This document shows positions 34,101 through 46,100 of a stretch of DNA of 64,000 bases, in pieces. Position numbers and translations under genes: made by a program. Numbering within the stretch: position 1 is the stretch's first letter; every line of letters begins with the position of its first letter. Below the pieces are notes generated by a model. It was not told the DNA's origin. It was given only the letters and a program-made list of their open reading frames with translations, and did no database searches. This DNA comes from Ischnura elegans (Eukaryota; Arthropoda; Insecta; Odonata; Coenagrionidae), in assembly GCF_921293095.1 (NCBI RefSeq), contig NC_060248.1:130150972-130214971 (forward strand). Direction: 5' to 3'.

Positions 34101-37100
34101 TCAGATCTTGCCAAGGCACAAAGGTTTGTTTTCCTTCAAATTTTTGTTTTGGGCCCTCATAATTTATTGTATATGTAATTATGATATTTCCCATGAAAAA
34201 TTTCTCTGAATGCTGAATGACAAAATTTTTTGTAGTTGTAACAACTGTTTTTTCTTTCCACATTTGTACCTCATAACTTTGGGTTACATATATTCAAGTA
34301 CATACATAATATTTTGAATAAGTTCATTCCAAAAATTACCTGGCTCTTCCATTATGTTCACTATAGTTTATTTAGTCAATTTAACTTCTTTTGAGTATTG
34401 ATTTAGATCCATATGGTGGGGTTATTTTAGGATAACATATGATGTTGGATATTTCTTCTGATTTTTCTCAAGCTCTTTGATTGTAAGGGTGATAGTATAG
34501 GGACCTAATTTGTCTTTTACCTGTATCTAGTTGAAGTCTTGTCAATAATTCTCGCTTAGGGCTGGTCTTCAATTGGACATAAGGCGTAAGCGGTATGGAA
34601 GCGAAAATGCTATTTCACAATGGTTATATGCTGTAAGAAAGATAGTCAGTGTTCATTCTTGTGCTTTGGGACGTACGTCTATCCAATTGGTGTATGTAGT
34701 TGGTATAACTGCAGTGTCTCGTCAAACTGGAAGCAGGTGATAAGTTTTTCAGTTGGCCACACTCGTATGTCTAAGAAATGAAAACTATGGGAAAGGTGTA
34801 GCAATGAACAACTATGATTATTATGGTTATGCTACACTGAGCGAAATAGCTCATATTTTTCAAATTAATTTAATAGTTTAATGTTAACTAGCTTCTAAGA
34901 ATTGATAAAAAATATCAACATACTGGGTTGGTAACATCTACAGTATGTACTTATATATCAAGTTAGTTGATGTTTGTAAAAATACTGAAAAATTAAGTTC
35001 ATAGTAAGTAATAGAGAGCATAAAATAAGTGCACTGAGAGTTTGGAAAAAGTATATTTTGCAAAAGGTACCTTGGCAACCATCAGTACATATTATGCAAA
35101 AAAAATTGATTGATATTGGGACCCAACTTTCAGTCTGCATCTATATTTTGATTTTTTTTCTTTCAGCTCACATCCTAAATATTGTAGATCAGGGCTGAAA
35201 ATTTTTGCAAGCATAATTTACGTACTCTGAATTACTACTTCACACCTAATGATGTGAATAATGTAATGAAATTAATGACTGATTCTTCCTCTGGCATTGT
35301 TCTAGGAAGAAATTCAATTCAAATGTATTGTGCAATAATGGATAGAAATTGCCCTTAAAGTTTCTCAAGTTCCACTATCCCCCGTGGAGTATGACTACTT
35401 TAGGTTGAATATTGTGCCATGAACTATAATTGTGACTTGTATTTGCCAAACTCTTTTAGCAAGATAAATTTGAAGAATCTGTTATTTGTATTTGCATTCT
35501 TCATTTTGTAATTTCGTATTTTCCTTGCATGTCCCATAGAAAATTACACATTGGTCAAGGTATTATGAGTCATGCATTTTAAATGTATGAAGCTAGGTTT
35601 TCTGTCTCAGCCCCTTATAATTGCAGGAATGTGTGTGTTACTTTGCAACTGCACCATTAGTTATCTACATAATACCCCGCAAGCCACCTAAAAGGCATGT
35701 GGCAGGGGGTGTTGGGACACCAGCCATTATCTGTTCAAGTATTTTCAATTTTTGATGTGAGTGCTCTCTGTTACTGAGATATTGCTCTCCAAAATGTAAT
35801 TTAAGAAACTAAATTGCTCATGGGGGAAGATTTTTTTTACTTTCTGGTGTCATGCACATCCTATGTTTATAATTTGAGTTGTACTCATTCATTTAATTTT
35901 TTTTTAGGAATTTTGAAGATAGAGTTGCACGGCATTTTGCCACAAAACCAGAGGATGAGTGGATGGCTTCAAATTCGGGCAGTGATGGAAGACGTGTTCT
36001 CAGTGCATTGGCTCCCGTTAAACAAGGGAGGGACGAAAATGTCGGGAGCTTGAGGACTGGTGCTGCTATAGCAGGGTCAGCTGGAGTGTTGAAGCAAAGC
36101 AGGGGTTTGCAATTGCAGCAGAAACCTCCTCCCCTACAAATATTTACGGTAATTTCAGTCCACCTTGTATGTATTATTGTCAGTAAGGCTGCTCCTTTTA
36201 GTGCGATAGGTGTCATTTTGACCTCTCATTATTTTTCCAAAAATTTTCACTCTTTTGCAAGTTTTTTTGCTGCTGAATTAATGATTTACATATCACATTT
36301 AGCCTTTACATCTACTATTGCTTTTACTGCATATGCTAAGGTAGGAAAATGGCAGAACTGACATTTTATAAGTTCTTTCCATAAATGACTTTTTTCTTCT
36401 GTCTTTAATAGCGGTCTTTTTTGTCGTAAAAATGAGAGCATGAAATTTGAAATGTGATTGTTTTTGTAAAGGCTTAATGCAACCCATTGGTTGAGGAAAT
36501 TACTAGCAAAAGTAATCTACATTTCAAGACTAGAAAAAAATTAATTTTTTAACAAAAATCCTAAGTAAAATTTTCAGTGGGATAGGGTATATTAAGAATA
36601 GAATAATAAAATGTATTTTCAGTTTTAAAATTTCCTTACTCAAACTTCCTGAAGCATACAAACGTATTTGATACATTTTTTAAACAATGGTATTAGCGGG
36701 CATTTCCTTGGGAGGGAAAGGTATTATGTATCAGCAAATTGGTGTCTAACTTAACCCTTATCGATAAGTTGCCACTTTGGTACTGCATTCATGAAAGCTA
36801 TGAAAATTGTTGAGCAAAAAACAATGATTCGCATTTCTTTTATCTATTCTGAACCTATCCATCTTCAATTAACATCCTCCGATTCTTCACCCTAATTTAT
36901 GGCAGAACTTATACCCTTTTGCCTCTTGATGATGACCTTACCTTGGCCCACAGAAATTCTAATGATTCCACTAAATATTTGATCACTCAAACCTATGGTT
37001 CAACACATTCAGTGCGGAGCATGTCAATTGACGTGATCCCGTCTAAGCTGATGTCAATTGATGTGCTCTGCCGGTCGGGCCAGGAGCCCTTTCTCTGCCT

Positions 37101-40100
37101 CCGTATGTGACTAATATCCACTTTCGAGTCTTCCAATCATGTGTATGGCCTTAAGCAAGCTTCCCTCTTTCGAACCGTGTGCACCATTTGTAAAAAGCGG
37201 TATTTGAATGGAAGTTATGGTGCGGAAATCTCCCATCTGTTTTTCTTTCTTATTTTTACGGCCGATTTTGACGACTTTAATGAAAATCGGGCCTGCATTG
37301 AATGTGTTAAGCGTTAGAATTCATTGCTACTCATTCATTGCATTTGTGGCTGAAAATTTATTGTTTAAGGTTAAACAATAGCTGGTATACAACAGGAATT
37401 TTATGGGTGCATTATTTGCATTATTGCAAATAATGCACCCATGCATAGGTGCATTATTTTAAAAATACATGTGTACTTGTAAAAGGAAAAGATTTTGGTG
37501 TGTAATGAAAGTTAGGAGGATTGGTATTTTTGGGTACTTTGATAGTGTTGAAAAGCTGCTCTTCTAATTCATTTCATTTAATCTGTGTGGCCTAGGATCA
37601 GCAAGTTGGTGAAGCAAGGAATACGGTTCATCTGGATAAAGTTCCTCTAGGTCGAGCTCATGACAGAGAGAACACGAGGAAACCTGGCAAGTGGACAATA
37701 GGAGGATCTGCAAAGAGGCCTGCTCCTGCTGTTGCCACCACCCCACTGGCCTCTTCTCTTCCTTTCAAAAGTAGGTACACATGCCCAGATAAAGTAGAAA
37801 CTGGATTAGAGGTTTTCCCTGCCAATCAGTTTGATTTTCAAGTCCCAAATTAAAGTCCATAAGTTGTATGATAATTTTTCCTGGATAATGCTGCTTAGAA
37901 AGCTTTCGTGGTGGAAAAGTTTTACTGACAAAACTCAAATGATGTTTTTCTGTTACATTCTACCTACATTAGTGGTGTTGGAAGATTTTTGTATAATTTT
38001 TGAATTTCACTAACCCTTATATTTTTTAAAGTTGGTGATGCTGATTTTTTTTACGCATTCAAGTGATACAGGGTAGTCAAAATTTCTTGGTGAGATCATT
38101 TGGTATTTTGATGTCTTTCTGATTTATGGGCTTTGATTGATGTTGTTTCTGTTGTACATGAAAGTACCATTGAATGTGTGAAAGAAGTGGAATCATTGTC
38201 TGTAGCTTAGAGGAAAAAATTCTGCAAACCACCCTGGGTTCCAAAATTTTACCTGCTCTTTCCATCATAAGAAGTTTACCTGTCTAATAAATTTTCAAAC
38301 TCATGGTCATTTAAAATCTTCTTATCAGGGTCCTACTGTAGTGTTTAATGCAACTAATATGACAGTGCATTTTAATTGCTAGGCATTGCTATGTTTCCAG
38401 TTTTTACCTTCTCCTCAAATTTCTCTTTATTTTCATGTTTCAGTCAGTGAAGATCCGCCTTCTGGGAAAGGAATCTCAACTCCCGGTGGACTTTGCTATT
38501 CTCAGAATGTTTTCAAGCAGAGGAAGGTGGAGAGGGATGATTTTGACTGTCCACTTGCCATCTTTGAGCCACCAGACCCTACCAAGAAAGTGATGTATTG
38601 TAAGGAAAAGGTATGACACCCCAAGTGGGACAAAATTATTATTCTATGAGTGAATGTATGGGGATGACGTTACAGAATTGAAACTTGTTATTGTCACATT
38701 GTGTCATTAGTTTATGTATATTTTGACAGAAACCTTCACTTCTTCATTCTTTTTAGGTTTATTCTGGTGGAAATGAATTCAGCCTTGAAGAAATACGTGC
38801 CATAAGATATTTTGAGGCTGCTGAAGAGGAGAAAAAGAAGGTGGCTACAGAAAATCAGGAGAATAAATTAAGCAGTCAGTCTGATGAAAATGCTGAGGGG
38901 GGCCAGTCTTTGGATTTGATGGAAGACCTATCCACTCGCAACAACAACTTTGTTACTCCGAGTAATAAAGGGAAATATGGAAATCGTCAAGAGGTATATA
39001 ACTATGGAGTGTTACATGTGAATTTATTCATATACCACTCTGGTTCAGTCTAATTATGGTTAAGAATATATAAATTTGAAAAACCCTCATATTATTTGAT
39101 TTAAAGCCATGGGTGAGCTCTTTCATTCTATAGTTTTCGTAAGTACCCATTGCTGAGTGAACGTAGAAATGAAGGGAAAAATTTACCTTATTGAATAAAA
39201 ATTGCTGAGCCATATTTGGTTTGTAGTAGCAGGTTCTGATGTGCCATCATAGCCTTTGCATCCATGGTCTCTTTATATAATGTATGTGACGAAGGCTATT
39301 GCAAATTCAAATTTGTTTTATTGTCCAATAAAACTATTATTATTATTATTGTATACTTTCTTATGTGCTGCAAATAAAAGATTCTGTAGGTATCTGCATA
39401 ATTTCTAATAGAAGTGTAGTTCATAAATGCAACTTGCAATTAAATAAAATTGCATTATGTAATTGACTGACGGATATGGTGTACTGAATATCTTCCTTCC
39501 TCTGTGAATGTAATATTGCTAAAGTGAAACAGGTTTTTAAAATATGTGTTATCCATTGACTAAATTGGATATCTTTAAATGGAGAGGCCCTTGAAATTTC
39601 CAATAATTCGCAGAATTTCAATTGAGAGGACAGCCTTTCATAGTTTTGGCGAGGGTAAGCCAATGAATCACTGGATGCCTGATTCTAATGGCTAAACTGG
39701 TGAAATAACCTTATTGCAAGGGCTCATTCAAACCTCAAGATGCCAAATGAAACACAAGAGAAACTCCATTTTGTTTAAAGATGAACCTATGTGGGGTATG
39801 TCCCGATAGTCATAGATGCCCATTAAGTGTGACTCAGGGGAGCCTTCATAAGAAACTTTGAAGGCATGTTTGAAGAAAAACTGATGTAATATCAGTAAGA
39901 ACTTGGGCAATTATTTTCGAGAATCAATGCATAGATAACTCTTCTCAATTCTATGGACAATAAACTTGATTAATTTCTTTTACTGCTGCAGGTATTCCAC
40001 GAAGGAAGACCTAAAGGACCTAGCAGCTACCACCCCAGCCCCATGCAACAGTTTGACTTCATGTCTGCTCCATCTCCAACCATCAACACCAGAGCAGCAA

Positions 40101-43100
40101 ATGCTATGATGAATGAGCTCTTTTCCACTACCTTTACCCAGTGTCTTGGTGACTCACTTCTTGGTAAGCATTGCATATGGAGGTGTAAAACCACTAAAGA
40201 CAGGCTAAGAAGTTGGTATCCATGTTTACTAGTCCTAGCTTTAGCCTCCAATTTGAATTATTTCTCAAGGTGGACGTTGTAATATCTATCCTTTTTTCAA
40301 CCCATCTGTCTTGCCTATTTTCTTCCCTCTTGTTTGCCTGAAACCCTTCCCGCTATCAGGAATTTCAGAATCTCTTTTTATTCCTCAACTTCCTTTTTCT
40401 TCCTTCTGTTTTCTCTCCTCGTTCACCTGGCTGAGCCCTTGGTTAGCCTCTTAGTACATTGGTGATATCTTCTTCCCAAAATGACGCACGTCAAAAGCAT
40501 GTTGCTAACTCACATTGTTCTATCTGTATTTTGATTTCTAAGTATTCCTAATAATGTTACAATCCTATTTAGACGTTGACAGCCTGATGTTGCATTTACA
40601 ACTCGAAAAGGTAGATTCCATGGTACAGAGGAGGAAAACAAACTGTAGGCTTTTGAGATTTGTACTGGAGGATCTATGTCAGGCAGAAACTTTTTCTTCG
40701 TTTTGTTTAACTTGATATGTAGTATGTATTGGGGGGCCTTCAAAATTATAGTGCAGTATGCTGTATCAACTTAATTCGTTAAACATGTTGCCTCCTCCAA
40801 AAATAAGTAATTTTCTGTAATTATTTTATACATGCTATTTTTGTATAGTTATGAGATGTTTGCACATAAAATATTCTTATAGTATTAATTTTTTTAAATT
40901 CTTAGTCATGCCTCAAGAGCCGCAGCCAAGTGCGCCCAAGTTTGAAATACCTTGTGATGACAATGCTACATTCCCTGACTTACCAGACAAGGAAGAAATG
41001 CTTAATTATCAGATGCCAAAGGCACCATTCTCTATACACTGCAGTGAAAATATTTTGTTTGAACAATCACCTCTAAATGATGAGAATAACTGTAAATCTG
41101 ATGAAGCGGAGGAAGTCGACAAAAATTGGGGGGCACACATTCCTTTTGTGCCTCCTCCGAAAGATGAGGAGAACTTTGGGGGTGACGACGATAGTTCCAA
41201 GGAAAATTGCTGTCCCAATGACTATCAGCCACCGGCTACCAAGGAAAAACGCCCATTAGCTGGTATTCTTCTTCCTTCAAGGAATGTTCCGTTCAAGCCT
41301 TTGGAAGAAGAGGACTATGCAGAAGAAAAAGAAGATGATGTAAAGGTATGATCTAAACTAGAGTAGACATGCTTGAAATTATACACATGGAAGTTTTAGT
41401 TCTAAAAAGAAAGCTGTCTTTGGAATGATACAATTGGAGATCTTAAATGCATCGTAGTATGGTAGTAAATGTGTGCAACTTGTGTATATTATCAGCAGAA
41501 GTAGTTTCTATAGTTAAGTTAAATTGTGTGGAATATTTTGTCATTGCTTTTGTATCAACTTTTGTGTGAAGAGAATTTGGTTTGGTAGGCTTTGTTGGTT
41601 CTTCATTTGAAAACCGTAATTGGAACTGAAACACAAAAGTGTCTTATCTGAAATAAATGATGCAAAATCCAATTAGAAAACTTTTCACGTGCTAAAAATG
41701 AAGGCATTGGATTAAATTGTGGTTAAATATTATTTACATGTACATAAATATGCCATTAAATGCTGACTCTATAAATAATTTTTATAATTTAATTTTTAAT
41801 TAATCTAATCTTAAATTACCAGTTTATCTCCAGTGAAAAGGCTAACCTTAATCTTTCCATCAACAAAAATGTGAAAAACACCAAAGCAAAAACAGTCTGC
41901 AACTGTGCAAGATGCAAAGCATGCACTTTCTTAATTATCTGAGCCCCTTCATTAAAAATTCCTTGCTTTCCCTCTCCCCTTGAATGCCATCTATCTCCGG
42001 CACCACTGAGAGCATTATACATATCCTCATATTGCCAGCAATATCCATATCGATGGGGCTGTCCTCCACAACCCCATCTGCATCCAAATGAATGGGCATT
42101 GCTCATCCCGCAATAATGTGTCCTCCCTTTCCGGTTCTCTTCCTGTCACCATCCATGACTTCTACCGCAACACCTCATTTGATGAGACTTCCAAGGCAGG
42201 CATGTTGGCCTCTGCAGAAAAGTTCATGGACTTGGAGTAAACCTGCATCTGGGCATTTTTTTGTTTTTTTCAAAGCCAAGGATCCACCGCACTCAATGGA
42301 GCACCAACCAACGATGATATCCCCTCGCCATCTCTCCCTACCTTTCCGCCACCCTTCTTTCATCCCAAACTTCCACCAACTCACTAAGAAAACCATATAT
42401 GTATTTACACCAGTCTTCCATTCTAGTTCCTCTCCTATCTCAAGTAAGATGTGATGTTGACCCATCGTTAAATCAATTCATGGTTAAAGACATTTAAGTG
42501 CTTTCTCATTTAATTTTACTATCACATTGTGTTTTTGTGTACTCACTCTGCCCAAAAAGTACCATATTTCTCAGAATATAGTCCCCCTTAGAAAATAGTC
42601 CCCTTCCCGTAGTGTTGAGGTTTCAGTTTCGGGAAAAATAAAAAAGTGTTGGAATATAGTCCAACGTAACTTTGTTAGAAAGGGGGTACTATATTCAGAT
42701 AAATGTGGTAATTGTAATTACTATCAATATGTTTACATTATATTGATAGCAAATAAATTAACTAATTAAATAGCTTAGAATATTTTCTGCTCAATATATT
42801 CTCAAGTTTGAAACATGATTTTTGATCTGTTCCTCAAATTATATGCATTTGGGAAAAAAATCTTTCATTTTAAATTTAATGTAATGTTCATAAGTTGTAC
42901 AAGTTCTTTTTTTCTCTTTGAAATAGATCTAATATTCCGCATTTTTTTCCATCTGTATTATGCTCATAGGATGTAAATGCCCCTGATAATGCAACGGAAA
43001 ATAATGGTGACCACCATAAAGCTACAAGTGTCAAGAGACAGCCACCTTCTCATCGATTAGCGTGGGAGACATCCTTTGAGAAGTGAGTTTCTCTTTTTAA

Positions 43101-46100
43101 GGAGTAATTGGAAATATAATTATTTGGATCCTTCATCACTAACCCATACTGTATCCAATGGGTTCAATTCTCATGAAGCGCACAGAGCAAAATAATAATT
43201 GTTTTTCTAATTTTCCAACAAATCTAAATCCCTTGAATAGAAGCTCCTTATCTAATGTGCCTCCATTAAAAGAAATTTTTGTGAGGAGGTATGATGAATA
43301 ATTAAATACATTATATCCTTCTATTATTTACTAACTCACAGCTCATGTTTTGAAACTAGTCGGCAGAACTGTTTGTGGACTTCAATTCTAGCAGTTTCTT
43401 GCTGGGGAATTTCACTGTCATGTTGAGAAAATTTTAGGTATACTTTTTTTTTTTAGAAAATGTGTCCGCAATTATAATATTAGTAAATACCAGGATAATT
43501 TGATAATGCTTGTGCTCTCTTTTCTCTTGTGCTTACATGCAAGCTAAAGTTATATAGAATGTGTAGGTGGATTAATTTACACCATCTAGTCCAATTCACT
43601 GTCATGTGTGGATAAGTTTTTATCATCTGAAAATGTTACACATATCAATACCATGACTTGAAAACTATTCCTACCGTTAGCGCAGTAAGTCCTCTACTTG
43701 CGAACATTTGAATTATGACCTTTAAAAATACGAACATTAAAAAAATTCAAGCATGACCAAAATTTCAAATTTGGCACTTTTGGAGTTGGTTGTGCAACAC
43801 AATGTGGGGTAGAGGAACTCTTACTTGGGACACAGTCTGAAGAAAGTATGTATCAGTTAATGGGTTGTGAAATCAGGATCTGTTCAGCATTTTGCCTGTC
43901 CTTTGTTTGCGGGTAAAGCAAAGTGATTTCGGCTACTGCCACGTCGCACGCTTAGCTATGTCATTATGTGAAAATTGTGAGTTAACACAACATTGTTATG
44001 CAGTGTTGTATTTGGCAGGATAACCACACTCAATGATGCCATTCATAGGTTTATCAGCTTACGAACGAGGTCTAAGAACACGTCTAGTTCATATGCTGAG
44101 GATTTATTGTGTTAGGGAAGATATCGACCCTATATTGTGTCATGCAGCAGTCAAGGATTTTGTGTTTAAGGCTCCCGGATACCTAGTCCAAAAACTGCGC
44201 TGCAGACGTTTGGGCAGATTCGTCTGTGGCCTCTGTTACTGTATGCACATAACATTTGAATGCTTATTTACGAAGAAGAAACATGGATATTTAAAAAGAT
44301 CGTCGTAATTTTTCATTTTTCGTTTTTCATACTGCAATATTGACCACGGAAAAACACTAAATTCGGCCAAATTGGCTGCCTGCTACGGCGTGTAAGATGA
44401 CGGAACCCAAAATGTTTTACGGTCTTTTTTAAACGATAATCCTTTATCTTCATATTAATCCATACCAATTTAATGTAGTCCTCATAGTAGCGGCACTAAG
44501 TCAATCCATGCGAACCTTTGCACGCTATTTTTCGTTCTCCACGGCTGCGTCATTCTCCCGTTCACATCGCCTCAGCCTCTGAGCGAGTCTCAGCGCGCTG
44601 GAGGAGGGGCAGAGGAAGGAGGGAGCGCTAGCATAGGGTCTGTTGCCGTCAGTATGCCGGCAGCCGCCGAGTAGTCCTCATCCAATGTAGAATGTGCGCT
44701 TTGTGAGGGGCGTTTAGCGTGTGATGTGTACTCCTTTCTTCTGAGCCGAATTTGATTCTGGGTCAATAACACGCTCAGAAATAGGAACTGATTCATGGTA
44801 GACGAGCAGAACGTGGCGTACTTTTTTAACATTACATGACTTCATGGCTAGATTACTTTCTTCATCATGATGATCTTTTTCCATGAATATTTCGTTCCCG
44901 TGTTATAAAAAAGTGATGTTTTTCAATGCAAGCAAGAAGCATTTGCGCATGCACAGTATATGCGAGGTAATGAATTTTGTATATATAGTATCGGAAACGC
45001 CGGTAACGGGGAAAAATCCTACGTATTATCCTGTTTGGTTTATATGAACTTCAGTATTAAATTGTATCGCGTTATTACTGTCAACGTGGTAAGATAATAT
45101 TTTCCTTATATCGGTGTATTCTCTCTTGCTAAAAAGTTATCAGTGATATACAGATCAATATCAAACTCCGACCATGTTTTATGGAGAAGGTTAGCTCGGG
45201 AATTTACCGTGCCTACAGTTCTGCGAAAATCATAGTAATTCTTGAAAGTTCATTGCGCGTCATCGATTACGCTTCGTGGACCTGCGTGCGGATTTACATC
45301 TTTGTTATAGAACCGTATATAGTTTCTCTAAGTGATTTCAATTTTGTTGTGAGGTATATCAAGAACCCATGGACAACGTGTACTACGAATGATGTTTTGC
45401 AATATGTTTATTAAAAATTTAATGCGAATTCTAATAAACTTGCGTGTTCTAATCCTAAGAAAAATATCTAGGAATCCGGCTTTTTTAAAAACTCACTTCT
45501 ACACTTCGTGCCCGACAATAGCATTTTCATTAAACTTACGTCCTTTTTTGTCTATGCAAAATATTGACGACGAAAACAATAACAAAGTTATAGTTCAAAA
45601 GATATGACAGCATTATTCGTAACTCCTGCATGTATTGGAATGGAGCATACGGAAAACCATAAATCCGAACACTGATGTGCATCGTTCCACGGACTTTTTT
45701 TCCTTTTCCCTTTGTAAATACAAGACGAAATTCGCTGTTACATAATTTAGAGGGAAGTTTCTTTGCACCAAATTTACTCAAAATCATGGTTATGTGGATG
45801 CCTTATTTTAAATGGAACCAGTGTTGTTTCTTAGGAGACTTCAAAATTACTGATTGATTTCAGGACTCAGCTTGTGTCTCTAATTTATTTTTTTATTATA
45901 ACATCACATCATTTACACATACATTTGTCAAGGATTCACGGCTGCATACTTTTGATTAAGCCAACAGGATGCTCGCGTTCACGCAATATCCGCAACATCT
46001 CATACTTAAATATTTCGCTCCATACAAATGTGATAGTTTCATGCCGCCAAGTGCATCAACGTCATTTTAATTTCGACTAAAAAAGGCTACCCGGACCGGA

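Larger units (their letters stand above)
36149..37595. other. BUBR1 intron 4
   Basis: Contains a piggyBac-type MITE (37004-37306) and a perfect short palindrome (37403-37442). Confidence 0.6.
41346..42969. other. BUBR1 intron 9
   Basis: Holds a foreign-looking codon-rich segment (42000-42240) and a 147-bp MITE (42562-42708). Confidence 0.55.

Noticed and set aside
44033..44308. 91-codon frame in BUBR1 intron 10 as an extra exon
   Set aside because: Exons 10 and 11 already join in frame, the product has no similarity to BUBR1, and the borders lack good splice sites.
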